A DNA stretch of 64,000 nt from NCBI RefSeq assembly GCF_030580955.1, contig NZ_JAUQON010000001.1:830193-894192 (forward strand), written 5' to 3'. A program made the translations under genes and the position numbers. Source of the DNA: Hymenobacter convexus (lineage in GTDB: Bacteria; Bacteroidota; Bacteroidia; Cytophagales; Hymenobacteraceae). How positions within the stretch are numbered: the stretch's first letter is position 1; the number at the start of each line of letters is the position of its first letter. The notes beneath the pieces are model-generated. The model saw only the letters and a program-made list of their open reading frames with translations, was not told the origin of the DNA and searched no databases. This document shows positions 58,911 through 64,000 of the stretch, piece by piece.

Positions 58911-58953
58911 GCCGGGAAGTGGTCAATGCAGTGCCGGAAGTGGTCAATGCCGT
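58911..58953. repeat. Tandem direct repeat (about 21 bp, two units)
   Basis: GCCGGGAAGTGGTCAATGCAGT is followed directly by GCCGGAAGTGGTCAATGCCGT, differing by one inserted G and one base. It is 26 bases upstream of the TACCTTTG element and could be an operator for a regulator, perhaps the nearby AraC-family protein. Confidence 0.6.
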
Positions 58954-58978
58954 GGCGAGGGCCGCGCCCGGGGCCCGC

Positions 58979-58986
58979 TACCTTTG
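58979..58986 (+). promoter_or_regulatory. Consensus -7 promoter element (TACCTTTG)
   Basis: TACCTTTG is a perfect match. A transcript starting near 58992 would carry the short frame at 59128, the hairpin at 59235-59266 and then SemiSWEET. Confidence 0.55.
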
Positions 58987-59127
58987 TGTTTCGTTTGCAG
59001 GTGCCTATCGAGCCCTGCCGCTGCGCCCCTTCCTCCCACCCGCGCCGCAGTCCTTTTTTTTTCAGGGTAGTGCCACCAGGAGGCCCCAGACGGGGCAGCC
59101 CTGATTTCACGTTCATTTCACTTCACC

Positions 59128-59250
59128 ATGCACATTCCATATGTTTGGCAGCTCACGGCCGAAGACGGCCTGCGCGCCTTGCGGTACCTCAAAGTGTACC
59201 TGCTCCGCCGAATCCCCCACGTTCATTTTTACACGAAAGCCTGGTCCTGA
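59128..59250 (+). CDS. Possible leader peptide, 40 residues
   Basis: Reading from ATG 59128: begins MHIPYVWQLTAEDGLRALRY and ends HVHFYTKAWS, stop TGA at 59248-59250. It is aromatic- and His-rich. Its stop codon lies within the terminator hairpin at 59235-59266, and the promoter at 58979 is about 140 bases upstream. It could be a real small gene with its own terminator, or a leader controlling the SemiSWEET gene. Evidence is only position and codon continuity. Confidence 0.35.
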   Translation: MHIPYVWQLTAEDGLRALRYLKVYLLRRIPHVHFYTKAWS

Positions 59251-59266
59251 TAAACCAGGCTTTTTC
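59235..59266 (+). terminator. Intrinsic terminator overlapping the short frame
   Basis: AAAGCCTGGT / ACCAGGCTTT around CCTGATAA, followed by TTTCG; 10-bp stem. It lies between the leader candidate and SemiSWEET. Confidence 0.75.
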
Positions 59267-59333
59267 GTAGCGCGGCGTCCAGCCGCCGGCCCAGCCCGCT
59301 GGCGGCAACTCTTCCACCCTCATCCTTTCCCGT

Positions 59334-59612
59334 ATGACGTTTGTCTCACTGCTGGGCCTGCTGGCGGCCTTTTTTACCACGGCCGCCTACATTCCGCAGG
59401 CTTACAAAACCATTACCACCCGCTCGACAGCCAGCCTGTCGCTGCCCACCTACCTGATGCTATTTGTGGGCACGCTGCTGTGGGTGGGCTATGCGTTGTC
59501 CATCCACAACCTGCCGGTGCTCGTTGCCAATGGCATTACGGCGTTGCTGGCCGGCATCATTCTCGCGTTGAAGCTGCTGAACAACCCGGAAGACGCGAAG
59601 CCCATTGACTAA
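59334..59612 (+). CDS. SemiSWEET sugar transporter
   Basis: A 92-residue protein with three transmembrane helices and the PQ-loop motif YIPQAYKTITTRSTASLSLP at about 19-38. Helix 2 is TYLMLFVGTLLWVGYAL, helix 3 NLPVLVANGITALLAGIILAL. These are the single-unit SemiSWEET proteins, which dimerise to form a sugar uniporter in the inner membrane. The Trp52/Asn73-like substrate positions (GTLLWVGYA, VLVANGITAL) are present. The 3' end overlaps the end of the convergent AraC gene by four bases. Confidence 0.93.
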   Translation: MTFVSLLGLLAAFFTTAAYIPQAYKTITTRSTASLSLPTYLMLFVGTLLWVGYALSIHNLPVLVANGITALLAGIILALKLLNNPEDAKPID

Positions 59613-60457
59613 GCCGCCGGTGGTTTGTGGTAATCGGACGGGCGCTGGCCGGTGAGCTTGCGGAACGTACGGTTGAAGTGCGAGAGGTTATTAAAGCCCG
59701 TGGCAAAGCCAACTTCGGCCACCGGCCGGCCCTGCAGCAGCAGCAGCCGGGCCTGGCTGATGCGGTATTCCTGCAGCAGGCCGGTGAGGGTCTGGCCGGT
59801 CATTTTCTTGAGGTAGCGGCAGAAGGCGGGCACGGTCAGGAAGGTGAGGGCGGCCATCTGCTGCACGGTGATGGGCTCGGCGAAGTGTTGCTCGATGTGT
59901 GCGTACACGCGCTGGAGGCGCTGCTGGTCCTTGGCCTGCGCGGCCGACAGGCCCAGGTCGGCGTGCAGCTCGGTGGCATCGGGCGCGGCGGCCAGCTGGT
60001 AGAGCACCTGCAGCAGCGTGAGTAGGCGCGTGGGGGCGGGCTGCGTCAGCATCTGGTGCAGCGCCGGGCCCACCGCCGCCCGGGTAGCTGCCCCGAACGT
60101 GAGCCCCTGCCGCGACCGCCGAAATAGCTCCTGCACGGCCACCAGCTCGGGCCGCTCCAGGAAGTTCTCGCCCATGAAGTCCTCGCGCAGCTGCAGCACC
60201 ACCTGTTCAAACGCGCCTTCCTGCTCGTAGCTAAAGCTCAGGTGCGGCAAATTCGGGCCGATGAACACCAGCTCGCCGCCCGCGTAGTGCGAAACGTGCC
60301 GGCCAATATGCCGCCGCCCGCTGCCCCTGGGGATGTACACCAGCTCGTACTCGGGGTGGTAGTGCCACACAATGCCCCGGTCGCGCGCGTGGGTGTAGTG
60401 GCGCAGCGTGAACGAGTTGCCCGGCGTGGGCTGAATGGGCTCAAATTCGAGTTTCAT
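59609..60457 (-). CDS. AraC family transcriptional regulator with cupin sensor domain
   Basis: A 282-residue regulator. The N-terminal half is a cupin (HYTHARDRGIVWHYHPEYEL, YIPRGSGRRHIGRHVSHYAG, LVFIGPNLPHLS), a ligand-binding arm typical of sugar-responsive members. The C-terminal AraC domain (about 180-280) has both HTH parts: ITVQQMAALTFLTVPAFCRY and VAEVGFATGFNNLSHFNRTF with the final RKLTGQRPSDYHK. Convergent with SemiSWEET, whose gene ends inside its stop. Its ligand is unknown, though sugars are plausible given the neighbour; that is inference. Confidence 0.93.
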   Translation of the reverse strand: MKLEFEPIQPTPGNSFTLRHYTHARDRGIVWHYHPEYELVYIPRGSGRRHIGRHVSHYAGGELVFIGPNLPHLSFSYEQEGAFEQVVLQLREDFMGENFLERPELVAVQELFRRSRQGLTFGAATRAAVGPALHQMLTQPAPTRLLTLLQVLYQLAAAPDATELHADLGLSAAQAKDQQRLQRVYAHIEQHFAEPITVQQMAALTFLTVPAFCRYLKKMTGQTLTGLLQEYRISQARLLLLQGRPVAEVGFATGFNNLSHFNRTFRKLTGQRPSDYHKPPAA

Positions 60458-60594
60458 GGCCGGAGCGGCGGGGCAGGCGCGGTAATGGTGGGCGAATATC
60501 CGAACGAAGGGGCTACCCGAAACAGTCCGGCCGCGGCATTCATTTCAAGCGAAAGCCGCCCTGCGCGAAACACTCCCTGAAAACGACCCGCCCG

Positions 60595-61428
60595 CTACAA
60601 CGTCAGAGTCAGCCCGGCCGTCCACACGGACAAGGCCCGCGAGTCCACGTCATCGGCGGGCAAGTTCACGGGCACCACGTAGCGCCAGCCGGCGGCCAGC
60701 TCCAGCTTGCCCACGGTGTAGCTCACAGGCACCGAAAACTCGTAGTCGACCACGCTGAAGCGGCGCACGTTGCGCACTTTGGTGGTGCCATGGCGTTTGT
60801 CCAACGCCGCTTCGGCGAAGGACTGGGTGCCGGCCGCTGCGCTCACCAGCGGCTCGATGGTGAGGTAATTGTCGGCCCCGAAGACGTGCGGAATCTCGAA
60901 GGAGCGGGAGTTTTCCAGTGTGAGAAAAGCATCGCCCTTGCTGGTAGATTTGCCAAACAGGTACGTAGCGTTCAGCCGCGAGTACACCACACCCCAGTCC
61001 TGGCCCAGGGCCGCATCGAAGGCGTTGTTGACGTTGGATTTCACCAGCTGGCTGCCCGTGGGGAAGAAAAACCGCGCGTAGCTCACCGACACGTCCAGCG
61101 TCCGGCCGAAGTCGTGGTCCCAGCCCACGGTCAGGTCGGTTTCGTCGAGGGCGGTGGGCGTATTCAGCAGGTTGTACAGGCCTACCGAGCCGTAGAGGCC
61201 GTTTTTGGCAGTGTAGGTGAAATCGGCGCTGAGGTAGGGAAAGGCCACTGCCTGTGAGCGGCCGAAGTAAGTGGAGTTGCTGCCGTAGCCAAGCGCCGCA
61301 GAAAAGCTCCGCTTGGGCACGTCCGTGCCGGTGGTGTCGGCCGGCGAAGAAGCGGCCTCGGCGCCGAAGGGGCCGGCCAGCAGCGCAATGGTCAGCAGAA
61401 TGACCGAAGGGGCAAAGGAAGTCGTCAA
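60595..61428 (-). CDS. Outer-membrane beta-barrel protein (TorF-like), probable TTG start
   Basis: The upstream frame to 61620 runs antisense through the His-rich gene and a terminator, so the start must be downstream of about 61463. The TTG at 61428 gives MTTSFAPSVILLTIALLAGP as a signal peptide; no ATG is available there. The 277-residue protein is beta-rich with alternating aromatic strands: KRSFSAALGYGSNSTYFGRS, GLYGSVGLYNLLNTP, VGWDHDFGRTLDVSVSYARF, NATYLFGKSTSKGDAFLTLE and a C-terminal strand VWTAGLTLTL. It resembles the TorF/outer-membrane-barrel group with 12 or so strands. Function unknown; the location beside a metal-like two-component system may be meaningful. Confidence 0.6.
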   Translation of the reverse strand: MTTSFAPSVILLTIALLAGPFGAEAASSPADTTGTDVPKRSFSAALGYGSNSTYFGRSQAVAFPYLSADFTYTAKNGLYGSVGLYNLLNTPTALDETDLTVGWDHDFGRTLDVSVSYARFFFPTGSQLVKSNVNNAFDAALGQDWGVVYSRLNATYLFGKSTSKGDAFLTLENSRSFEIPHVFGADNYLTIEPLVSAAAGTQSFAEAALDKRHGTTKVRNVRRFSVVDYEFSVPVSYTVGKLELAAGWRYVVPVNLPADDVDSRALSVWTAGLTLTL

Positions 61429-61462
61429 GAGCGAAGGGAATAACAGAAAGTAAGATAAAGCC

Positions 61463-61495
61463 AAAAAAGCCTCTCCAGCTACTGCGGAGAGGCTT
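61463..61495 (-). terminator. Intrinsic terminator after the His-rich gene
   Basis: On the minus strand GCCTCTCC / GGAGAGGC (8 bp, loop of 9) is followed by six T. It sits between the His-rich peptide gene and the barrel gene. Confidence 0.8.
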
Positions 61496-61522
61496 CGGGC
61501 AATTGGCGCAAGCGCCGGCCGG

Positions 61523-61663
61523 CTACTTGGTTTTGTGGCCGCCGTGGTGGCCGTGGTGCCCGCCGTGGCCGTGGTGGCCGCCGTGGTGGCCTTTGGGAGC
61601 GGTTTGGGCCAGCGCAGCAAACGTGCACAGCAGGGCGACGGCGGAAAGCATGAGCTTTTTCAT
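61523..61663 (-). CDS. His/Gly-rich small secreted protein
   Basis: Start at 61663 (MKKLMLSAVALLCTFAALAQ), a good signal peptide; 46 residues. The mature part is about 26 residues, with APKGHHGGHHGHGGHHGHHG and a KTK end: ten His. Such peptides bind Ni, Cu or Zn; the metal here is unknown. It lies downstream of the OmpR-type kinase gene on the same strand with 72 bases between, so co-transcription is possible. Confidence 0.7.
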   Translation of the reverse strand: MKKLMLSAVALLCTFAALAQTAPKGHHGGHHGHGGHHGHHGGHKTK

Positions 61664-61735
61664 GGGAATATGGGGGTTAGGGTTAGAAGACGATTCAAAC
61701 CTAGCCCGCCAACATGATGCGAACATGATAAGCCG

Positions 61736-63067
61736 CTACGCGCCCGCCGCCGGCCCCGGAAACGTGAGCAGAAACGACGTGCCCAGCCCCTCAATCGAGT
61801 TGACTTCCAGGTCAATGCCGTGCAGCTCAGCGATGGTGCGAGCGATGCTCAGGCCCAGGCCGTAGCTGTCGGCATCGGCGGCGGCACCCTTGTCGAAGGG
61901 CTGGAACAGGCGCGGCAGCTGTTCGCGGGCAATGCCGAGGCCGGTGTCGCGCACTTCGAGCACGTAGCCGCCAGCGGGCGCGGGGCGGCCCAGCAAGTCG
62001 ATGCGGCCGCCGGCGCGGTTGTACTTGATGGCGTTGCTCACCAGGTTGTAAAGCATGGTGAACAGCAGGCCCCGGTTGGCATGCGCGACCACGAAATCGG
62101 GCTCCACGGCTTGGTGCAGCGTGAGGCCGAGCACGGCGAGGCGGTCCTGCACTTCCTCGCACACTTCGGCCACCAGCGGGGCCAGGGGCACGGTTTCGGA
62201 GCGGGCAAACTGGTCGTTTTCAATCTTCGACATCATGAGCAGCGCCTTGATGATGGTGCGCAGCCGGTGCACGGTGCGCTGCGACTCCACCACGCGCAAC
62301 TGGTTTTCTTCGCTCAGGCTTTCGTCGGCCAGCATGTTGTCGAAGCGGTATTGCAGAGCGGCCAGGGGCGTGAGCAGTTCGTGCGAAGCCTCGGCGATGA
62401 ACTTGCGTTCCTTCGAAAACGAAGCCTGGATGGTGGTCATCATCTCGCGCAGGCTCTCGTCGAGGTAGCGGAAGTCATCGGTGCTGGTTTCGATGGGTGC
62501 GAAGTTGAACGCCGCCGGGTGCTGGGCATTCTTCAGCCGCTGCCGGATGATGGTATAAAAAGGCTCCAGCAGGTAGCGAAAAAACGCCAGGTCGGCCAGC
62601 GTGGTGAGGGCCACGGCCACCAGCAGAATATACAGCGCGTAGTGACGGAAATTCCGCTCCGTTTCGCCGATACTGCCCGTGCTGCGCCCGATTTCGAGCA
62701 GGTAGTTCTGGCCCGCATCGGCAAAGGAATAGCTCAGCACGCGGTACTCCACAATCTCGTCCTCCACGGCCCGCTTCGAGTCCTCGATGCCGCTGATGCT
62801 GGGGCCGGGCGGAATGGCTTCCAGGGAAATAAACTCCTCCTTCAGCAGGTTGTAGCTGCCATAGGAGGATTCCTCCTCGGTGATGAAGGCCGAGATGCCG
62901 TTGCGCCGAATCAGCTTCAGCACTTTTTCCTTCTTTTGGGCCAAGCGCTGGTCGGTGCTCAGGCGGGCCAGCCGGCTCATGGCCAGCGGCAGCGCCCCCA
63001 CCAGCACCAGCAGAATGGCCACCCGCGAGAGGGCATTGAAGAGGGAGAATTTGGTGCTGAGCTTCAC
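61736..63067 (-). CDS. Sensor histidine kinase of an OmpR-type two-component system
   Basis: A 443-residue membrane kinase. Span 1 is FNALSRVAILLVLVGALPLA (about 10-30), the periplasmic part about 35-140, span 2 HYALYILLVAVALTTLADLA. There is no clear HAMP domain; YLLEPFYTIIRQRL follows. The phosphoacceptor helix is FIAEASHELLTPLAALQYRF with His, and the ATPase part has NLVSNAIKYN, DTGLGIA and YGLGLSIARTIAEL. It resembles CusS/QseC-type kinases. Its partner response regulator is the gene at 63223. The two are separated by a family A repeat. Confidence 0.92.
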   Translation of the reverse strand: MKLSTKFSLFNALSRVAILLVLVGALPLAMSRLARLSTDQRLAQKKEKVLKLIRRNGISAFITEEESSYGSYNLLKEEFISLEAIPPGPSISGIEDSKRAVEDEIVEYRVLSYSFADAGQNYLLEIGRSTGSIGETERNFRHYALYILLVAVALTTLADLAFFRYLLEPFYTIIRQRLKNAQHPAAFNFAPIETSTDDFRYLDESLREMMTTIQASFSKERKFIAEASHELLTPLAALQYRFDNMLADESLSEENQLRVVESQRTVHRLRTIIKALLMMSKIENDQFARSETVPLAPLVAEVCEEVQDRLAVLGLTLHQAVEPDFVVAHANRGLLFTMLYNLVSNAIKYNRAGGRIDLLGRPAPAGGYVLEVRDTGLGIAREQLPRLFQPFDKGAAADADSYGLGLSIARTIAELHGIDLEVNSIEGLGTSFLLTFPGPAAGA

Positions 63068-63096
63068 GGAGAGCAGTTAATAAAATCGTAAAGCAC

Positions 63097-63195
63097 GTCA
63101 TGCTGAGCGCAGCCGAAGCATCTCTACCGCGCAAGTAATCCAATCGCCAGGATTTACTACTGCGGTAGAGATGCTTCGGCTGCGCTCAGCATGAC
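63097..63195. repeat. Family A inverted repeat, copy 12
   Basis: Arms GTCATGCTGAGCGCAGCCGA / TCGGCTGCGCTCAGCATGAC with inner GCATCTCTACCGCG / CGGTAGAGATGC. It lies within the two-component operon, between regulator and kinase genes. Confidence 0.92.
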
Positions 63196-63222
63196 GCTCT
63201 ACATTGGTGCAAAAGCAACCCC

Positions 63223-63897
63223 CTACAGCCGCGCCCGGTACCCGATGCCGCGCACGGTTTCGAGCCAGTCCACGTCGGCGTGCTGGCCGAGCTTTTTGCG
63301 TAGGTTCTTGATGTGGGCGTCGATGTAGTTGGAATCGAAGCCCGACTCCGGCAAATTGCCCCAGATGTGCTCGGTGAGCTGCAGGCGCGTCATCACCCGG
63401 TTTTTGTGGAGCACGAGGTAGCTCAGCACGTCGAACTCCTTCACCGAAAGGCTCACTTCCTGCCCGCCAAACAGCAGCCGGCGGGCCTGCAAATCCAACT
63501 CGAACGGCCCCACGGCCGCCAGCGGCCGGTGCAGCCCGAAGCGCCGCCGCGTGATGGCGTGCATGCGGGCCAGCAGCTCGGGCAGCGAGAAGGGCTTGGC
63601 CAGGTAGTCGTCGGCGCCCAGCTCCAAGCCGCCGATGCGGTCCTCCACAGCCCCGCGCGCGGTGAGGATGATGAAGGCCGCCGAAAGTTCCTGCTGCTTA
63701 GCCTCGGCCAGCACGGTCAGGCCGTCGCCATCGGGCAGGCCCAGGTCGAGGAGCACGAAGTCGAAGGGAGTGTCGGCCAGTTGCGCGCGGGCCTCGCGGG
63801 CGGTGCGGGCCACGGTGCAGGCAAAGCCCTGCTGGTAGAGAAAAATACCCAACTCGCGGGCCAGCGTGCGTTCGTCTTCGACGATGAGAACGGTCAT
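63223..63897 (-). CDS. OmpR/PhoB family response regulator
   Basis: A 224-residue regulator. Receiver domain: MTVLIVEDERTLARELGIFL with the acidic pair, phospho-accepting Asp in FVLLDLGLPDGDGL, Thr/Ser in FIILTARGAV, Lys in YLAKPFSLPEL. DNA-binding domain: VGPFELDLQARRLLFGGQEV, SLSVKEFDVLSYLVLHKNRV, LQLTEHIWG, and the winged helix IDAHIKNLRKKLGQHADVDW ending IRGIGYRAR. It activates genes when phosphorylated, presumably by the kinase at 61736. Its start is 22 bases downstream of a partial gene at the window end. Confidence 0.95.
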   Translation of the reverse strand: MTVLIVEDERTLARELGIFLYQQGFACTVARTAREARAQLADTPFDFVLLDLGLPDGDGLTVLAEAKQQELSAAFIILTARGAVEDRIGGLELGADDYLAKPFSLPELLARMHAITRRRFGLHRPLAAVGPFELDLQARRLLFGGQEVSLSVKEFDVLSYLVLHKNRVMTRLQLTEHIWGNLPESGFDSNYIDAHIKNLRKKLGQHADVDWLETVRGIGYRARL

Positions 63898-63919
63898 GGG
63901 AAATCCGAAAAGGCGCGGT

Positions 63920-64000
63920 TTAGTGGTGCCGGCCGTGGCCGCCGCCGTGGCGCGGGCCGCGCGCGCGGCGGGCTGCCCGCGCCGCCTGCCGGGCGTTGGG
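63920..64000 (-). CDS. C-terminal 26 residues of a His/Gly/Arg-rich protein (partial)
   Basis: The frame enters from the right edge and reads PNARQAARAARRARGPRHGG then GHGRHH, stop TAA at 63922-63920. It stops 22 bases upstream of the response regulator ATG, so it is probably the first gene of the two-component operon. The Gly-His ending resembles the 46-residue peptide at 61523. The full product is outside the window. Confidence 0.5.
   Translation of the reverse strand, partial: PNARQAARAARRARGPRHGGGHGRHH

Larger units (their letters stand above)
58788..59333. other. Divergent intergenic region with promoter, direct repeat and a possible leader peptide
   Basis: It contains a two-unit direct repeat (58911-58953), a perfect TACCTTTG element (58979-58986), a 40-codon frame (59128-59250) and a terminator (59235-59266) before the SemiSWEET gene. 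These are listed separately. No larger coding gene is supported; the 220-codon frame spanning 58608-59270 overlaps arsR in antisense. Confidence 0.6.

Noticed and set aside
58608..59270. Rightward 220-codon frame
   Set aside because: It runs antisense through arsR and then through Pro/Arg-rich spacer sequence; arsR is far better supported.
61429..61620. N-terminal extension of the outer-membrane barrel with Thr/Ala-rich sequence
   Set aside because: It is the antisense of the His-rich peptide gene and crosses its terminator; a TTG start after the terminator gives a proper signal peptide.
1..64000. CRISPR array, prophage or insertion sequence
   Set aside because: The repeats seen are palindromic, dispersed and unequal in spacing, with no adjacent cas, integrase or transposase genes.

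Overview
The window reads as chromosomal DNA of a GC-rich, pigmented-type Bacteroidota, most likely Hymenobacter or a close relative in the Cytophagales. The evidence is: very GC-rich coding sequence throughout; no strong Shine-Dalgarno sites; several genes with the Bacteroidota -7 promoter element TAnnTTTG only 3-5 bases before ATG; two secreted proteins with type IX secretion (T9SS) C-terminal sorting domains; an outer-membrane barrel with an N-terminal carboxypeptidase-regulatory-like domain; and porin-family barrels. This genus assignment is inference; no rRNA is present. The only RNA gene seen is a tRNA-Val(GAC) at 49941-50015. No transposase, integrase, phage structural gene or CRISPR array was found.

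Layout. 1-8 kb: start of a leftward gene, M1 peptidase, dihydrolipoyl dehydrogenase, small membrane protein, SnoaL-like protein, YdeI-like protein, DUF5694 protein, DACNV sensor-domain protein, DUF805 protein. 8-16.5 kb: TPR protein, two tandem Lys-rich one-TM paralogues, cold-shock protein, rRNA modification genes rlmF and rluF, S41 peptidase, SDR oxidoreductase. 16.6-26.5 kb: Thr-rich lipoprotein, PAP2 phosphatase, aldehyde dehydrogenase, small lipoproteins, GT39-like transferase overlapping a GMC oxidoreductase, thioesterase. 26.6-37.7 kb: second M1 peptidase, hybrid histidine kinase, MscS channel, TonB-type outer-membrane barrel, lipase-like lipoprotein. 37.7-42.6 kb: leftward cluster of T9SS-exported intradiol dioxygenase, cupin, DUF3500-T9SS protein and HupE/UreJ-like protein. 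43-45.4 kb: BLUF photoreceptor followed by a PAS histidine kinase. 45.5-50 kb: PfpI-type protein, alpha/beta-hydrolase lacking its nucleophile Ser, DUF6992-like protein, two porin paralogues, tRNA-Val.

50.4-53.5 kb holds the most unusual gene: a solitary 1024-residue protein with an eCIS-core (DUF4157, HExxH) N-terminal module and two copies of a domain I do not recognise. The gene shifts from host-like GC-rich DNA to clearly AT-richer DNA towards its 3' end. No contractile injection apparatus and no partner gene is visible nearby. 53.7-57.8 kb is a periplasmic PaoABC-like molybdenum hydroxylase operon. 57.9-64 kb: DUF6428 protein and ArsR repressor, a possible leader peptide/attenuator before a SemiSWEET, an AraC regulator, an outer-membrane barrel, and an OmpR-type two-component system flanked by His/Gly-rich small proteins.

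Intergenic DNA carries at least twelve copies of an inverted repeat (GTCATnCnGAGC...GCTCnGnATGAC) whose two arms vary together from copy to copy, and a second shorter family (GTAGCGCGGAC...). Two of the twelve share an enclosed intrinsic terminator and form a composite element of about 170 bp.
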